A stretch of DNA of 64,000 nt. Origin: Holothuria scabra (lineage: Eukaryota; Echinodermata; Holothuroidea; Aspidochirotida; Holothuriidae). The stretch's first letter is position 1; the number at the start of each line of letters is the position of its first letter. Below, piece after piece: positions 1 through 10,948 of the stretch. The notes under the pieces are model-generated. The model was given only the letters and a program-made list of their open reading frames with translations. It had not been told where the DNA came from and ran no database searches. The position numbers and the translations under genes are program-made. The DNA lies in assembly GCA_037179385.1 (NCBI GenBank), contig CM074193.1, forward strand, positions 1,617,931 to 1,681,930, read 5' to 3'.

Positions 1-36
1 CTTCATCTGTTATTTGAACAAAGGCCAAACCAACTT

Positions 37-110
37 GGCTTCATGGCTCAGTGGTTAGAGCGTCCGCACTAGAAAGCGGGAGGTCCCGAGTTCGAATCCC
101 GGTGGAGTCA
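37..110 (+). tRNA. tRNA-like gene (SINE/unit head), copy 1
   Basis: A 74-nt cloverleaf can be drawn. The acceptor GGCTTCA pairs with TGGAGTC (two G-U pairs) and A is the discriminator base. The D stem is GCTC/GAGC, the anticodon stem TCCGC/GCGGG, the variable loop AGGTC, and the T loop TTCGAAT has a stem with one A-C mismatch. Box A (TGGCTCAGTGG) fits the consensus and box B (AGTTCGAATCC) has one deviation. The anticodon loop ACTAGAAA has 8 nt instead of 7, so no amino acid can be assigned; the short variable arm excludes a true Ser or Leu tRNA. It is probably a SINE-type tRNA derivative that may be transcribed by RNA polymerase III rather than a decoding tRNA. Confidence 0.55.
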
Positions 111-156
111 ACATCGTTTTTTCACATCAGCCAAATTTTCCAGCTTAACCAATTTG

Positions 157-160
<4 letters not shown>

Positions 161-242
<82 letters not shown>
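161..242. repeat. (AT)n microsatellite
   Basis: Pure AT dinucleotide run of 82 bp. It directly follows the tail ending AATTTGATTT of the tRNA-bearing unit, at the place where another copy has only ATATATTCC. Confidence 0.97.
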
Positions 243-245
<3 letters not shown>

Positions 246-246
<1 letters not shown>

Positions 247-319
247 GCTTCATGGCTCAGTGGTTAGAGCGTCCGCACTAGAAAGAGGGAGGTCCCGAGT
301 TCGAATCCCGGTGGAGTCA
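246..319 (+). pseudogene. tRNA-like sequence, copy 2, anticodon stem broken
   Basis: Same 74-nt tRNA-like sequence as 37-110, but the 3' side of the anticodon stem reads GAGGG instead of GCGGG, which breaks one pair. Boxes A and B are unchanged. It follows the (AT)n tract directly. Confidence 0.6.
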
Positions 320-614
320 ACATCGTTTTTTCACCTCAGCCAGATTTTCCAGCTTTACCAATTTGATTTATATATTCCACGCAGTTGTCGTCAGCGTTTA
401 TTTTCACTTCATTTCTGCTTTCACAGGTTTCTGTATCTCTTCGGAGATCCGCTGGCGAATAAACAATTGTGTTCAGCTGGATAGCATCAACTTTGATCTC
501 TGGTTGGGCTTGCCGCAAACGAGAACTAGTGCTGTTCCAAAAAATTAGGCGTCTGCTCAGGACGTGAACTGCGAGTTGCTTCATCTGTTATTTGAACAAA
601 GGCCAAACCAACTT

Positions 615-688
615 GGCTTCATGGCTCAGTGGTTAGAGCGTCCGCACTAGAAAGCGGGAGGTCCCGAGTTCGAATCCCGGTGGAGTCA
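615..688 (+). tRNA. tRNA-like gene, copy 3
   Basis: Identical to the copy at 37-110, including the 8-nt anticodon loop and both internal promoter boxes. A short tail and then a 150-bp (AT)n tract follow. Confidence 0.55.
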
Positions 689-734
689 ACATCGTTTTTT
701 CACATCAGCCAAATTTTCCAGCTTAACCAATTTG

Positions 735-890
<156 letters not shown>

Positions 891-919
891 AACTGAAAAT
901 CTGCCCCGACGAAAAATTG

Positions 920-988
920 ACCGTCTCCACTGGGACTCGAACCCAGATTTTCTGCTCTACGTGCAGACGCCTTACCAGTTTGCCAACA
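920..988 (-). repeat. tRNA-derived repeat (second type)
   Basis: On the minus strand there is a perfect box B (GGTTCGAGTCC), a 5-bp perfect T stem (CTGGG/CCCAG) and a 5-bp anticodon stem (TCTGC/GCAGA) around a 7-nt loop ACGTAGA, which would place GTA at the anticodon. The 5' acceptor strand does not pair with the 3' strand and base 33 is C, so this is a tRNA-derived repeat, not a functional tRNA. Confidence 0.55.
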
Positions 989-1059
989 TTTTTCCCAGGG
1001 TTCCCCAATTTTCCTCCCTTTTTCGAAGTTTCCTATCAAACCCCCCAATCTGGACTGTG

Positions 1060-1391
1060 ATTTTCAGAATGTTTTTTATTTATTATACTGTACTATGTGC
1101 CCTAAAGGTCTTTATGTTGGAGAAGCTGGCACTAAGTTTCGGTTTAGATTTAACAACCACAAGAAGTCTATCCGCGACAATGCACGCCGTTTTCCAGTTG
1201 CCGAACACTTCGGGCGGACCAATCATTCCCACCGAAATTTGAAATGTGTACTGCTTGGTTCAAACTTTCAATCTCCTCTTCACCGTAAAAGTACAGAAAT
1301 AAACTTTATCCTTCAATTAAATACACACACTGAGGGTCTCAATAGAGATTTGGGCCTACTCAACCATTACACGTTCTACAATGATTCCTGA
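1060..1391 (+). pseudogene. Penelope-like element A: GIY-YIG endonuclease fragment
   Basis: About 110 codons remain from the C-terminal endonuclease of a Penelope-like retroelement. The frame reads [21 protein letters not shown] and then [11 protein letters not shown], the GIY-YIG pattern with the conserved arginine and the N-H-K segment. It continues through VAEHF (His) and STEINFI, where the family has its catalytic Glu, to THTEGLN. It resembles element E more than B or D. No reverse transcriptase precedes it; upstream is a tRNA-derived repeat. A stop follows at 1389-1391. This is a truncated relic. Confidence 0.8.
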
Positions 1392-1560
1392 CCAATTGAT
1401 GTCTTTTGTCCATTCAACATTTTCTTTGTGTTTACTTCCAATTCACTCTTGCACGTAGGCCGGCTAGCTAGCTCGAGTCTGTCTGGGTCTACTCTACCGT
1501 GACACTCACTACAATGTCTATTGTCCAACTTTTGCATGTTTGCACGAATAGTATAGTATA

Positions 1561-1838
1561 GGCTGTGCAGTTAATTTAAATTTACTTTTTCATGTGTTAG
1601 TCGTATGTCTGTCTTGGCCGACGAAGGCTTCAGGAGAAGCTGAAAATTTCCAAGTTTAATTAAATAAATACTGAATCGTACTCCTTTTGTCAATTTTGAC
1701 TTTGTTTTTCATTGTTATCGTTTATTGTTATTCTTTCGGAGTACACGCGGACATTTCAATTCTTTTATACATATGTATATATATATAAGCTGTGCATATA
1801 TAGGTTGTGCAGTTAATTTAAATTTACTTTTTCATGTG
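1561..1838. repeat. 36-bp direct repeat pair flanking about 205 bp
   Basis: The stretch at 1561-1597 recurs with one change at 1802-1838 (both contain TGTGCAGTTAATTTAAATTT). The first copy lies in the 3' flank of element A. The second abuts the inverted end of element B. It may be a target duplication or a template-switch footprint from insertion of element B. Confidence 0.75.
1613..1654 (+). ncRNA. Degenerate hammerhead-like motif of element A
   Basis: CTTGG at 1613 pairs with CCAAG at 1650. Between them are CCGACGA (hammerhead core with U4 changed to C), a GCTTC/GAAGC hairpin with an AGGA loop, and GAAA. The spatial order is that of a type I hammerhead. The core substitution and a poor helix III argue that it is inactive. 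Confidence 0.3.
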
Positions 1839-1957
1839 GAAAACTCCACGACGTTTCGGGGATAAACCCTTCATCAGGTGGCAAAAACCAAACTGAACAA
1901 CTAACAGTAGCAATTGGACACGACAAACATCAAATCCGAAGCGATCGCTGTAAAAAC
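1839..1957 (-). repeat. Element B, left inverted terminal arm (pLTR-like)
   Basis: Inverted copy of the element B 3' end at 3609-3735, with small differences. It includes the CTGATGA...GAAAC motif on the minus strand (core 1871-1877). Inverted terminal copies are a known habit of Penelope-like elements. Confidence 0.85.
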
Positions 1958-2170
1958 TTGGCGGAAAAACCGCCCTTTAAACTGAAAACAATTTTGTGTG
2001 AGAACAAGTTCCGTCAGACGTAGGAAGGTGTCAGTCGGTATTAGGGGATCCGTTACTACCTAGACAAACGGCGTGATCCCCTAATACCGACTTACACCTT
2101 CCTACGTCTGACGGAACTTGTTCTCACACAAAATTGTTTTCAGTTTAATGGGCGTTTTTTCCGCCAAGTT
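1955..2170. repeat. 96-bp foldback at the 5' junction of element B
   Basis: 1955-2050 and 2075-2170 are inverted copies of about 97 percent identity around a 24-nt loop. The right arm is reverse-transcriptase coding sequence in frame with 2177-3367. The left arm is the same sequence inverted and joined to the inverted 3' arm. The element therefore begins with a reverse copy of both its 3' end and part of its coding region. Confidence 0.9.
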
Positions 2171-3367
2171 AAAGGAGTGGCTATGGGAACCAAAATGGGT
2201 CCTTCTGTTGCCTGTTTGACCATGGGTCACTTTGAAGAACAACTATTTTCTCAGTATACCGGGCCCCGACCTTTACTTTACAAAAGGTATATTGATGATA
2301 TTGTAGGAGTTGCCACTGGATCCCGCCGTGATTTAGAAACCTTTATGGACTTTGTTAATTCTTTTTGCCCCTTTTTGAAATTTACCCATTGTATCTCGGA
2401 CTCATCTGTTGTTTTTCTCGACCTTAAACTGTCCATTAACAACCGTTCAATTACCTCTAACATACACTTTAAGCCAATCGACTCGCATAACTACCTATTG
2501 TACCCTTCTAACCATCCCAAATCCTGCACTAAATCTATCCCTTATTCCCAGCTCCTACGAGCCAGGCGAATATGTTCGGAGGACTCTGACTTCTCCACAG
2601 CCTCTGAAGAAATTTTATCCTTTTTTGAAAAACGCCAGTACCCTGCCAAAATCCTCTCTAATGCCCTGCGCAGAATTCAAGGAACCAGCAGAGAGGAAGC
2701 CTTGGAGAAAAAGAACAAATCCGGTTCAAATCTACGTATTCCTTTGGTTATTTCATATCACCCTTGCGTCCGTCCTATTTTACGCGCCATCTACAAAAAT
2801 GTAGAGTCGCTCCGACAAGACCCTTCAACCCGTGATGTTTTCCCGGAACCCCCCATTACTGCTTTTAGAGCTGAGAAAAATTTAGCCAACCATTTAGTTC
2901 CGGCTTCCCACACACTCAATTCTTTGTACGACACCCCTGGTACCTTTCCCTGTAATCGTCCGAGGTGTAATACATGCCCAGTTGTTGGCAAACACGACCT
3001 CGTCAACATTTCAGGCCCCAACGGCAATAGATTCATTGTCAAACAAAGATTCTCCTGCATTTCCTCTAATGTAGTTTATATTTTAGCTTGTAAGAGATGT
3101 AACTCGTTGTATGTGGGAGAGACCAAGCGCCCCCTCGCGGATCGAGTCACCGAGCACCTTAGGTCCATCAAACAGAATCTCCATGGATACCCGGTGGCTG
3201 CACATTTCAATCCCCCTTCACCTTGTTCAATACAGCATTTTACCATTACGGCAGCTGTAATGTGCCGAGGCTCCGATCGTGACCGCCTTAGTGCTGAAAA
3301 CCGACTGATCATGAGGCTAGGTACTCTCGCTCCACACGGCCTTAACGTTAGAATTGACCTTTTGTAA
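2045..3367 (+). pseudogene. Penelope-like element B: C-terminal RT plus GIY-YIG endonuclease, 5' truncated
   Basis: The frame is open from just after an in-frame TAG (2042-2044) to the stop at 3365-3367, about 440 codons. It starts at YYLDKRRDPLIP and runs through the RT motif B region (KGVAMGTKMGPSVA) and motif C (YIDDIVG, the catalytic Asp pair). The RT thumb and linker follow, then a CNRPRCNTC zinc-finger-like cluster, and finally the GIY-YIG domain (VVYILACKRCNSLYVGETKRPLADRVTEH, with a downstream SAENRLI Glu). RT motifs before B, including the first catalytic Asp, are absent, replaced by the foldback at 1955-2170. The element cannot encode a complete polymerase, although what remains is uninterrupted, which suggests a fairly recent copy. 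Any start codon given (for example 2177) is arbitrary. Confidence 0.9.
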
Positions 3368-3608
3368 TATTCACCGCTTTTTTTGAACCAGTTTTTACTC
3401 CTTTTATACTTACCCCTTCGTGCTCGTTTTTTACTGTGTAGGCCTTATTTTTTGCCGGTCCTAGTTTTTGTCTACTTTTTTCCCCTTATTCCGACCATGT
3501 TCGATTTTTACGTGCACCTTTTCATCCAGGACGATCTTTTTCTTTTTTTTTGATTTGTGTTTTATCCTTAGCACTCATGTTTTCTGACTATCACTTTCGT
3601 CCGGTTCT
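3368..3608 (+). other. Element B 3' untranslated region
   Basis: T-rich sequence between the stop codon and the inverted terminal arm. No open frame or second element is seen. Confidence 0.6.
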
Positions 3609-3735
3609 GTTTTTACAGCGATCGCTTCGGATTTGATGTTTGTCGTGTCTAATTGTTACTGTTAGTTGTTCAGTTTGGTTTTTGCCACCTGATCACCTGA
3701 TGAAGGGTTTATACCCGAAACGTCGTGGAGTTTTC
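3609..3735 (+). repeat. Element B, right inverted terminal arm
   Basis: Reverse complement of 1839-1957. It includes a local duplication of ACCTGATC before the ribozyme-like core that the left arm lacks. Confidence 0.85.
3686..3730 (+). ncRNA. Hammerhead-like ribozyme motif of element B
   Basis: CTGATGA (3697-3703), GGGT/ACCC hairpin, GAAA (3717-3720) and CGTC (3721-3724), followed by GTGG that can pair with CCAC-type sequence upstream. Helix III would be the palindrome ACGU with no loop, a form that in other hammerheads works only as a dimer. One extra A lies between the core and helix II, so activity is uncertain. An inverted copy is on the minus strand around 1841-1885. Hammerheads in Penelope-like elements are established knowledge; this instance is my reading. 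Confidence 0.5.
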
Positions 3736-4906
<1,171 letters not shown>

Positions 4907-4910
4907 TGCC

Positions 4911-5837
4911 CCGGGGGAAAGTGCCCCCTACAGGAAACCCAACGACACCCCCCTGTTCATTAATACCGAGTCAAACCACCCACCCAACATACTTAAAAAC
5001 ATCCCAATGGCTGTAAACAAACGTATTGCTGAGCTCTCTTGCAATCAAGCAGTTTTTGACGCTGCAGCGCCTGCCTACCAAAAGGCACTAGACTCCAGTG
5101 GCTTTCAACATAAACTGAAGTACCCCTTTGAGAACCCGCAAACCCCAAGGCGAAAGAGGAAGCAAAGGCACAGGAAGGTCATTTGGTTCAACCCCCCGTT
5201 CAGTAAAACAGTCAAATCTAACGTTGGCAGGGCTTTCCTCAAACTCATAGCCAAACACTTTCCCCCGGGGCATAAGCTGCACAAAATATTTAACAAAAAC
5301 ACTGTGAAAGTCAGTTATAGTTGCATGAAAAACATGAAAGCCGTCATAAGCAACCACAACTCTAAGGTGCTTTCAAAGAAAACTGCTACACCCCCAAATC
5401 GCGGCTGTAACTGCAGGGTTAAAATTTCTTGTCCCCTTGATGGGAAATGCCTCACATCAGCCGTAGTCTACAAGGCTGAAGTCACTAGTAACGATGCCAC
5501 ACACTCATACATAGGCATGTCTGGCGGCCCATTCAAGGAAAGGTACAACAACCACAAGAAATCTTTTAACTTAGAACGTCATGAAAAAGAAACCGAGCTC
5601 TCTAAACACGTTTGGTCCCTTAAGAGGAGCGGCCAGGCTTTTACAATCCGTTGGCACATATTAGCACAGTCAAACACACATAGAACTCCATCTGGCTTTT
5701 GTGACCTTTGTCAAGCTGAAAAACTTGCTATAGTCGACCACCGTTCCCCCAACCTCTTGAACAAAAGATCGGAGATTCTATCACAATGCCGCCATCACCA
5801 CACACGCAAGAAAGTTACTCAAGCGGGCAATGGTTAA
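4911..5837 (+). pseudogene. Penelope-like element C: RT linker plus GIY-YIG endonuclease, RT deleted
   Basis: The open frame begins right after the inverted arm with YRKPNDTPLFINTESNHPPN, the segment that in this family follows the RT thumb, and runs to the stop at 5835-5837. The next parts are the linker (IWFNPPFSKTVKSNVG, HFPPGHKLHKIFN), a cysteine cluster (CNCRVKISCPLDGKCL) and the GIY-YIG nuclease (HSYIGMSGGPFKERYNNHKKSF with the catalytic Arg). ELSKHVW, CDLCQAEKLAIV (Glu) and a C-terminal RSEILSQCRHHH follow. The whole RT palm is missing. The family differs from elements B and D. An ATG at 5007 is in frame, but the frame plainly extends upstream. Confidence 0.88.
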
Positions 5838-5955
5838 AAACCCAGAACGGCGAAGGCTTGTGTTCATTGTTAACCGAGATCCCCTGACGATCGCATTGAT
5901 TTGTGAGAAACTTTAAGTAGGGTTTTGTTTGCTTTTACAGCATAAATACATGGTC
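5566..5955 (+). repeat. Element C, right inverted arm (390 bp)
   Basis: Right partner of 4517-4906. It contains the end of the coding frame (to 5837), the 3' untranslated region and the hammerhead. Such a reverse copy of the 3' end attached to the 5' truncation point is typical of integrated Penelope-like elements. Confidence 0.95.
5877..5926 (+). ncRNA. Hammerhead ribozyme (type I) of element C
   Basis: All hammerhead parts are present. The core CTGACGA is at 5884-5890. Helix II is TCGC/GTGA (5891-5894 with 5903-5906) with an 8-nt loop. GAAA is at 5907-5910. Helix III is 3 bp (5910-5912 with 5916-5918) with a UUA loop, and A5919 is the cleavage-site base. Helix I is CCC (5881-5883) with GGG (5920-5922), plus weaker pairs beyond. 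No invariant core base is changed. Ribozymes at the termini of Penelope-like elements are known; self-cleavage here is inferred. Confidence 0.7.
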
Positions 5956-6027
5956 GATATCCGCTCTTCTGCTTGCAGAATTGAGCACTCTGTCCAGTCT
6001 TGTTTTTTGGGCAATTATTTGTATTTG

Positions 6028-6136
<109 letters not shown>

Positions 6137-6182
6137 CAAATTGGTTAAGCTGGAAAATTTGGCTGAGGTGAAAAAACGATGT

Positions 6183-6256
6183 TGACTCCACCGGGATTCG
6201 AACTCGGGACCTCCCGCTTTCTAGTGCGGACGCTCTAACCACTGAGCCATGAAGCC
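6183..6256 (-). tRNA. tRNA-like gene, copy 4
   Basis: Reverse-strand copy identical to 37-110, with box A, box B, acceptor pairing and the 8-nt anticodon loop. Confidence 0.55.
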
Positions 6257-6264
6257 AAGTTGGT

Positions 6265-6516
6265 TTGGCCTTTGTTCAAATGACAGATGAAGCAACTCGC
6301 AATTCACCTCCTGAGCAGGCGCCTAATTTTTGGAACAGCACTAGTTCTCGTTTGACGCAAACCCAACCAAAGATCAAAGTTGATGCTATCCAGCTGAACA
6401 CAATTGCTTATTCGCCAGCGGATCTCCGAAGAGATACAGAAACCTGTGAAAGCAGAGATGAAGTGAAAATAAACGCTGACGACAACTGCGTGGAATATAT
6501 AAATCAAATTGGTTAA
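6265..6516 (+). other. Open frame in the 368-bp unit, copy 1 (function unknown)
   Basis: An 83-codon frame antisense to the tRNA-like gene. Its core ([20 protein letters not shown], then [20 protein letters not shown]) stays open in every unit, including the left array, where substitutions are conservative in places (D to N, A to V). It resembles no family I know. It may be a fragment of a transposon protein or chance. Confidence 0.25.
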
Positions 6517-6550
6517 GCTGGAAAATTTGGCTGAGGTGAAAAAACGATGT

Positions 6551-6624
6551 TGACTCCACCGGGATTCGAACTCGGGACCTCCCGCTTTCTAGTGCGGACG
6601 CTCTAACCACTGAGCCATGAAGCC
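6551..6624 (-). tRNA. tRNA-like gene, copy 5
   Basis: Same sequence and features as the preceding copy, exactly 368 bp further on. Confidence 0.55.
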
Positions 6625-6632
6625 AAGTTGGT

Positions 6633-6884
6633 TTGGCCTTTGTTCAAATGACAGATGAAGCAACTCGCAATTCACCTCCTGAGCAGGCGCCTAATTTTTG
6701 GAACAGCACTAGTTCTCGTTTGACGCAAACCCAACCAAAGATCAAAGTTGATGCTATCCAGCTGAACACAATTGCTTATTCGCCAGCGGATCTCCGAAGA
6801 GATACAGAAACCTGTGAAAGCAGAGATGAAGTGAAAATAAACGCTGACGACAACTGCGTGGAATATATAAATCAAATTGGTTAA
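6633..6884 (+). other. Open frame in the 368-bp unit, copy 2
   Basis: Identical 83-codon frame to 6265-6516. A third version runs through 7023-7240 with the same core but a different N-terminus, because an extra base at about 7067 shifts the frame. Confidence 0.25.
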
Positions 6885-6918
6885 GCTGGAAAATTTGGCT
6901 GAGGTGAAAAAACGATGT

Positions 6919-6992
6919 TGACTCCACCGGGATTCGAACTCGGGACCTCCCGCTTTCTAGTGCGGACGCTCTAACCACTGAGCCATGAAGCC
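6919..6992 (-). tRNA. tRNA-like gene, copy 6
   Basis: Third copy on the minus strand, another 368 bp on. Box A, box B and the 8-nt anticodon loop are unchanged. Confidence 0.55.
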
Positions 6993-7245
6993 AAGTTGGT
7001 TTGGCCTTTGTTCAAATGACAGATGAAGCAACTCGCAATTCACCTCCTGAGCAGGCGCCTAATTTTTTGGAACAGCACTAGTTCTCGTTTGACGCAAACC
7101 CAACCAAAGATCAAAGTTGATGCTATCCAGCTGAACACAATTGCTTATTCGCCAGCGGATCTCCGAAGAGATACAGAAACCTGTGAAAGCAGACATGAAG
7201 TGAAAATAAACGCTGACGACAACTGCGTGGAATATATAAATCAAA

Positions 7246-7553
<308 letters not shown>

Positions 7554-7640
7554 TCGATGCAAAAACATGGTAATACACAGTGCAATATAATTGAACCAAA
7601 AATGGAGTTGAACCAAAAATGGAGTTGAACGAAAAATACA

Positions 7641-7680
7641 AATTACGACGTTTCGGGTTACATACCCTTCAACACGGTAA
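7641..7680 (-). ncRNA. Decayed hammerhead-like motif of element D
   Basis: On the minus strand GTTGAAGGG...ACCCGAAACGTC matches the element B motif, but the CTGATGA core is lost. It marks the 3' end of element D. Confidence 0.35.
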
Positions 7681-8758
7681 CAGAAAGTCAACTGAAGTCA
7701 CACAAACGAGGAGTCAAAGTCAAGGAAAAAGCACCAGTCAACAACAAGATTAAAATCATTCAAGCAGAGATTCTAGCTTAGAATTAAGGCCATGGGGGTG
7801 AAGAGTGCCAAGTTTAAGGATAAGACGGTTTTCAGTCGTGAGACGATCAATATGGGTTCCTTTACAGGTTAATGCGGCCGTGACCAAAAAGTCTGTAATT
7901 GTACAAAGGGAGGGCGGATTAAAATGGGCTGCTACAGGAAAGCCAGACAAGTTAAGTTTAATAGATCGGAGGTGTTCAGTAATTCTATCGGCCAGCCTCC
8001 GTTTGGTTTCACCAACATACAGAATTTTACAGCGTTTACAACTTAAAATGTAAATAACATTGGAAGAAATACAAGTGAAATGATCAGTAACTTTGAACAC
8101 ATGAGAGGGTCCTTGAATCGATAACAGTTGGTCTCCGGAGACAACAGGACAAGTGTTACACCGTTTGCGTTTACAGGGAAAGGTCCCAGGGTTGGGGACA
8201 GGAGAGGGGTGGGGGTGGGAAGATCTAACTAAATGATCACCAATGTTGCGATCTCTTTTGAAGGCAACTAAAGGGGGGCGAGTAAAGATGGACTTAGTGG
8301 TAGGGTCAGACATGAGGGTCTTAAATTTCTTAATAATGAAACGCTTAATGGGTTCCACGGAAGGGTGGAAGGGCAGCACCAGAGTGATGCGGTCGGAATT
8401 AGAATTTGGAGCCTTATTTTCTAAAATAGAGGACCTACTGATGGATTTAACACGACGGTTAGCGGCCTTTACGATTTTATCGGGGTAACCCCTGTTAGCA
8501 AAGAAATTCGAAAGTTGATTGGAAGTGTGAATGAAATCGGCGTTAACAGAGCAAATTCTTTTAGCTCTAAGAAACTGAGAAAAGGGGATTGAGTTTTTAC
8601 ACTTAGGGGGGTGACAAGAGGAATACAATAAGAAATTGTGAGAGTCAGTATCCTTGAAATGAATATTAGATCTGATAGAACGATCAACGATGGTAAGCCT
8701 TAAGTCTAAGAAGGTAGCACTAGAGGTAGAAATGGTATGGGTAAACTTAAAATTAGGA

Positions 8759-8995
<237 letters not shown>

Positions 8996-9299
8996 GCATA
9001 TCACATATATCACATGCCTCCATATCATGGGTGAGAGTGCTCCAATACCAACATAATACAAAATTGTAGTCTAAAATATCCAGGTCCTACCTCTTCCTCG
9101 GAGACTTGAGTAATAAAGCAAATTAACTACATTCTACTACGTAAACTCGTTCAAAATGCCCAAGTCTTTGTTCAGACCCCCGGTATGTGTTTTTAAGGAT
9201 AAATTTATTTTAACCCTCTCCAGATAAATAGCTTTAGATTGTGTACTGTGTGGTCTGGAGAAGAAAAGTGTTCTGACACAGAAAATCCAGTAAGCCGCT

Positions 9300-10040
9300 G
9301 TAAAATGGTGTGTTAATGATTGGTGAAACGAAGACGGAATTTTGTGTTTGTTTACCCTACATAGTTGCTTTCAGTGCATTAATTGCAAAAGAGTACATAG
9401 ATAACATTGGCAGAATCACAGTTAGAGTTACCTGGATAAAATTTGTACGAGGAGTCTGGTTGGGGGGGGGGGGTGGGGTTAGTGAGGGATGAAGTACAAA
9501 CATGTTTTCATATTTGGCATCTTGGTTTGTTACATGAAGAGTTCCCTGTAAGTGTAAAAGGCCGACGAATTTTGCTACTTACACGAATCCTTCTAGGGTT
9601 AGGGGGCTGTCTGAAAGACAGGAGAGGTGCATTATTGAAAGGGTCCTCTAATTCGACGTCATTTTGGATAATTCTCCACAGGGATCTAAAATTCTGAAAA
9701 AGATCCCTCACAGTTGGAAGAAAATTGGTAGTGAAGGGAATCGGTTCAACTGGGGTGACCTTTTTGTATTTCAAAAGTTCTTGCCTTGATACTAATTGGC
9801 TCTCTTCATATTCTTTCTAATGAATTTAAGAGGGTATTCCCTTACCAAGAATTGCTTCGTTAGATCATTAAGTTTAATATTCAAATCATTATTGTCAGAA
9901 CAGATTCTTTTGTAACGAAGAGTCTGGCAGTAAATGATAGATTTCTTGGTGTGATCTGGGTGAGAGCTGGTGAATGGTGTGTTCGTGTGCCTGTTCTTAG
10001 GTTTGGTGAAGACATATGTTTGTATGGTGGCATTCACCAA
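9300..10040 (-). pseudogene. Penelope-like element E, decayed
   Basis: Pieces in shifting frames on the minus strand follow the family order. 10040-9792 has SSHPDHTKKSIIYCQTLRYKRICS and LTKQFLVREYPLKFI. 9774-9508 has FQNFRSLWRIIQND, CNKPRCQI and then a TGA where Cys is expected. Near 9410-9330 come CDSANVIYVLFCN and, in another frame, NYVG-stop-TNTKFRLRF, which is the GIY-YIG core with a stop inside. It is an old, dead copy related to element A. A G-run at 9463-9476 may be a further scar. Confidence 0.75.
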
Positions 10041-10614
10041 GGATACTTGAATATGTAGAAAAGGGATACTTGAATTGAAACATTCAAATTCACAGTGTTC
10101 ATAACTTTAGGACGTGTTTTTCTCTAAAAAAGATTTTCCCGATCTGGTGGATTTTTCAAACGGACGGTGGACTTCCCACCTACAGACATATCTCTCTCGT
10201 TGAGCACTTTATAGCAATTACATTTCAAGTTAAATCAATCCACCTCATCTGAATCTCCTGCAATTAGGTCTTAATCGTGGCCAAATTGCCATGTTTTAAA
10301 ACATTTGTAGGTTAGACTTGGATTATAAACTCTGTTCCGAATAATTAATGCAAGAAATTCCCCCAAAAGAAATCAATATTTAAACCTGTTCGTGGACACA
10401 CGGACTTCTTACATGCGTAGACATACTTCATACTATACTAACGTGCAATGAGTATATTGTCGCTACCGTGCTTGTGGGCATATACTTAACAAGATGGCTG
10501 TTTGCTTCGTTTTTTGTGTGTGAAATTTTTGATATGCCTTAGAAGTCAAAAACCACAGAATATGCAAGATAATTTTGTTTGATATGTTAGTGAGTCGTCG
10601 TCAAATGGAAAAAA
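10041..10614. other. Unassigned spacer
   Basis: AT-rich sequence without a convincing open frame. A short piece near 10455 (ATTGTCGCTACCGTG) resembles 44326 and 49376, hinting at a minor dispersed repeat. Confidence 0.4.
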
Positions 10615-10948
10615 ACTACATTATTAAATCAAAAGAGTGAACTTGATCACTCTCATCTATAGGAGAAAGTGTCAATTCACTTCATCAGAGTCTTAATTCA
10701 CTAACAGAAGAGTGAGATACGCTCGAAGAAGAGTGAAATTCTCTACAGGAATTGGAAAAATTCCCCCTTCCACGAGTGCCTCCAATGATCACTTTTTTAA
10801 GAGTAATCACTGTAGGCACTCCATCAAGAGTAAAACCTGCCGGTACAGAGGATATTACTCTCTTTTTGGAGTGAATATCACTCTAAAGGAATGAATTCAC
10901 ACTTTTCACTCTATCTGACCTAGTTCACTCTTTTGATTTTAGGGTGTG
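10615..10948. mobile_element. Foldback MITE, CACTCTAAA family, copy 1 (degraded)
   Basis: Ends in inverted ATCAAAAGAGTGAAC / GTTCACTCTTTTGAT. The interior is almost entirely GAGTGAA and TTCACTC modules with a central hairpin around 10780-10830. The outermost left bases are decayed. No coding capacity. Confidence 0.8.
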
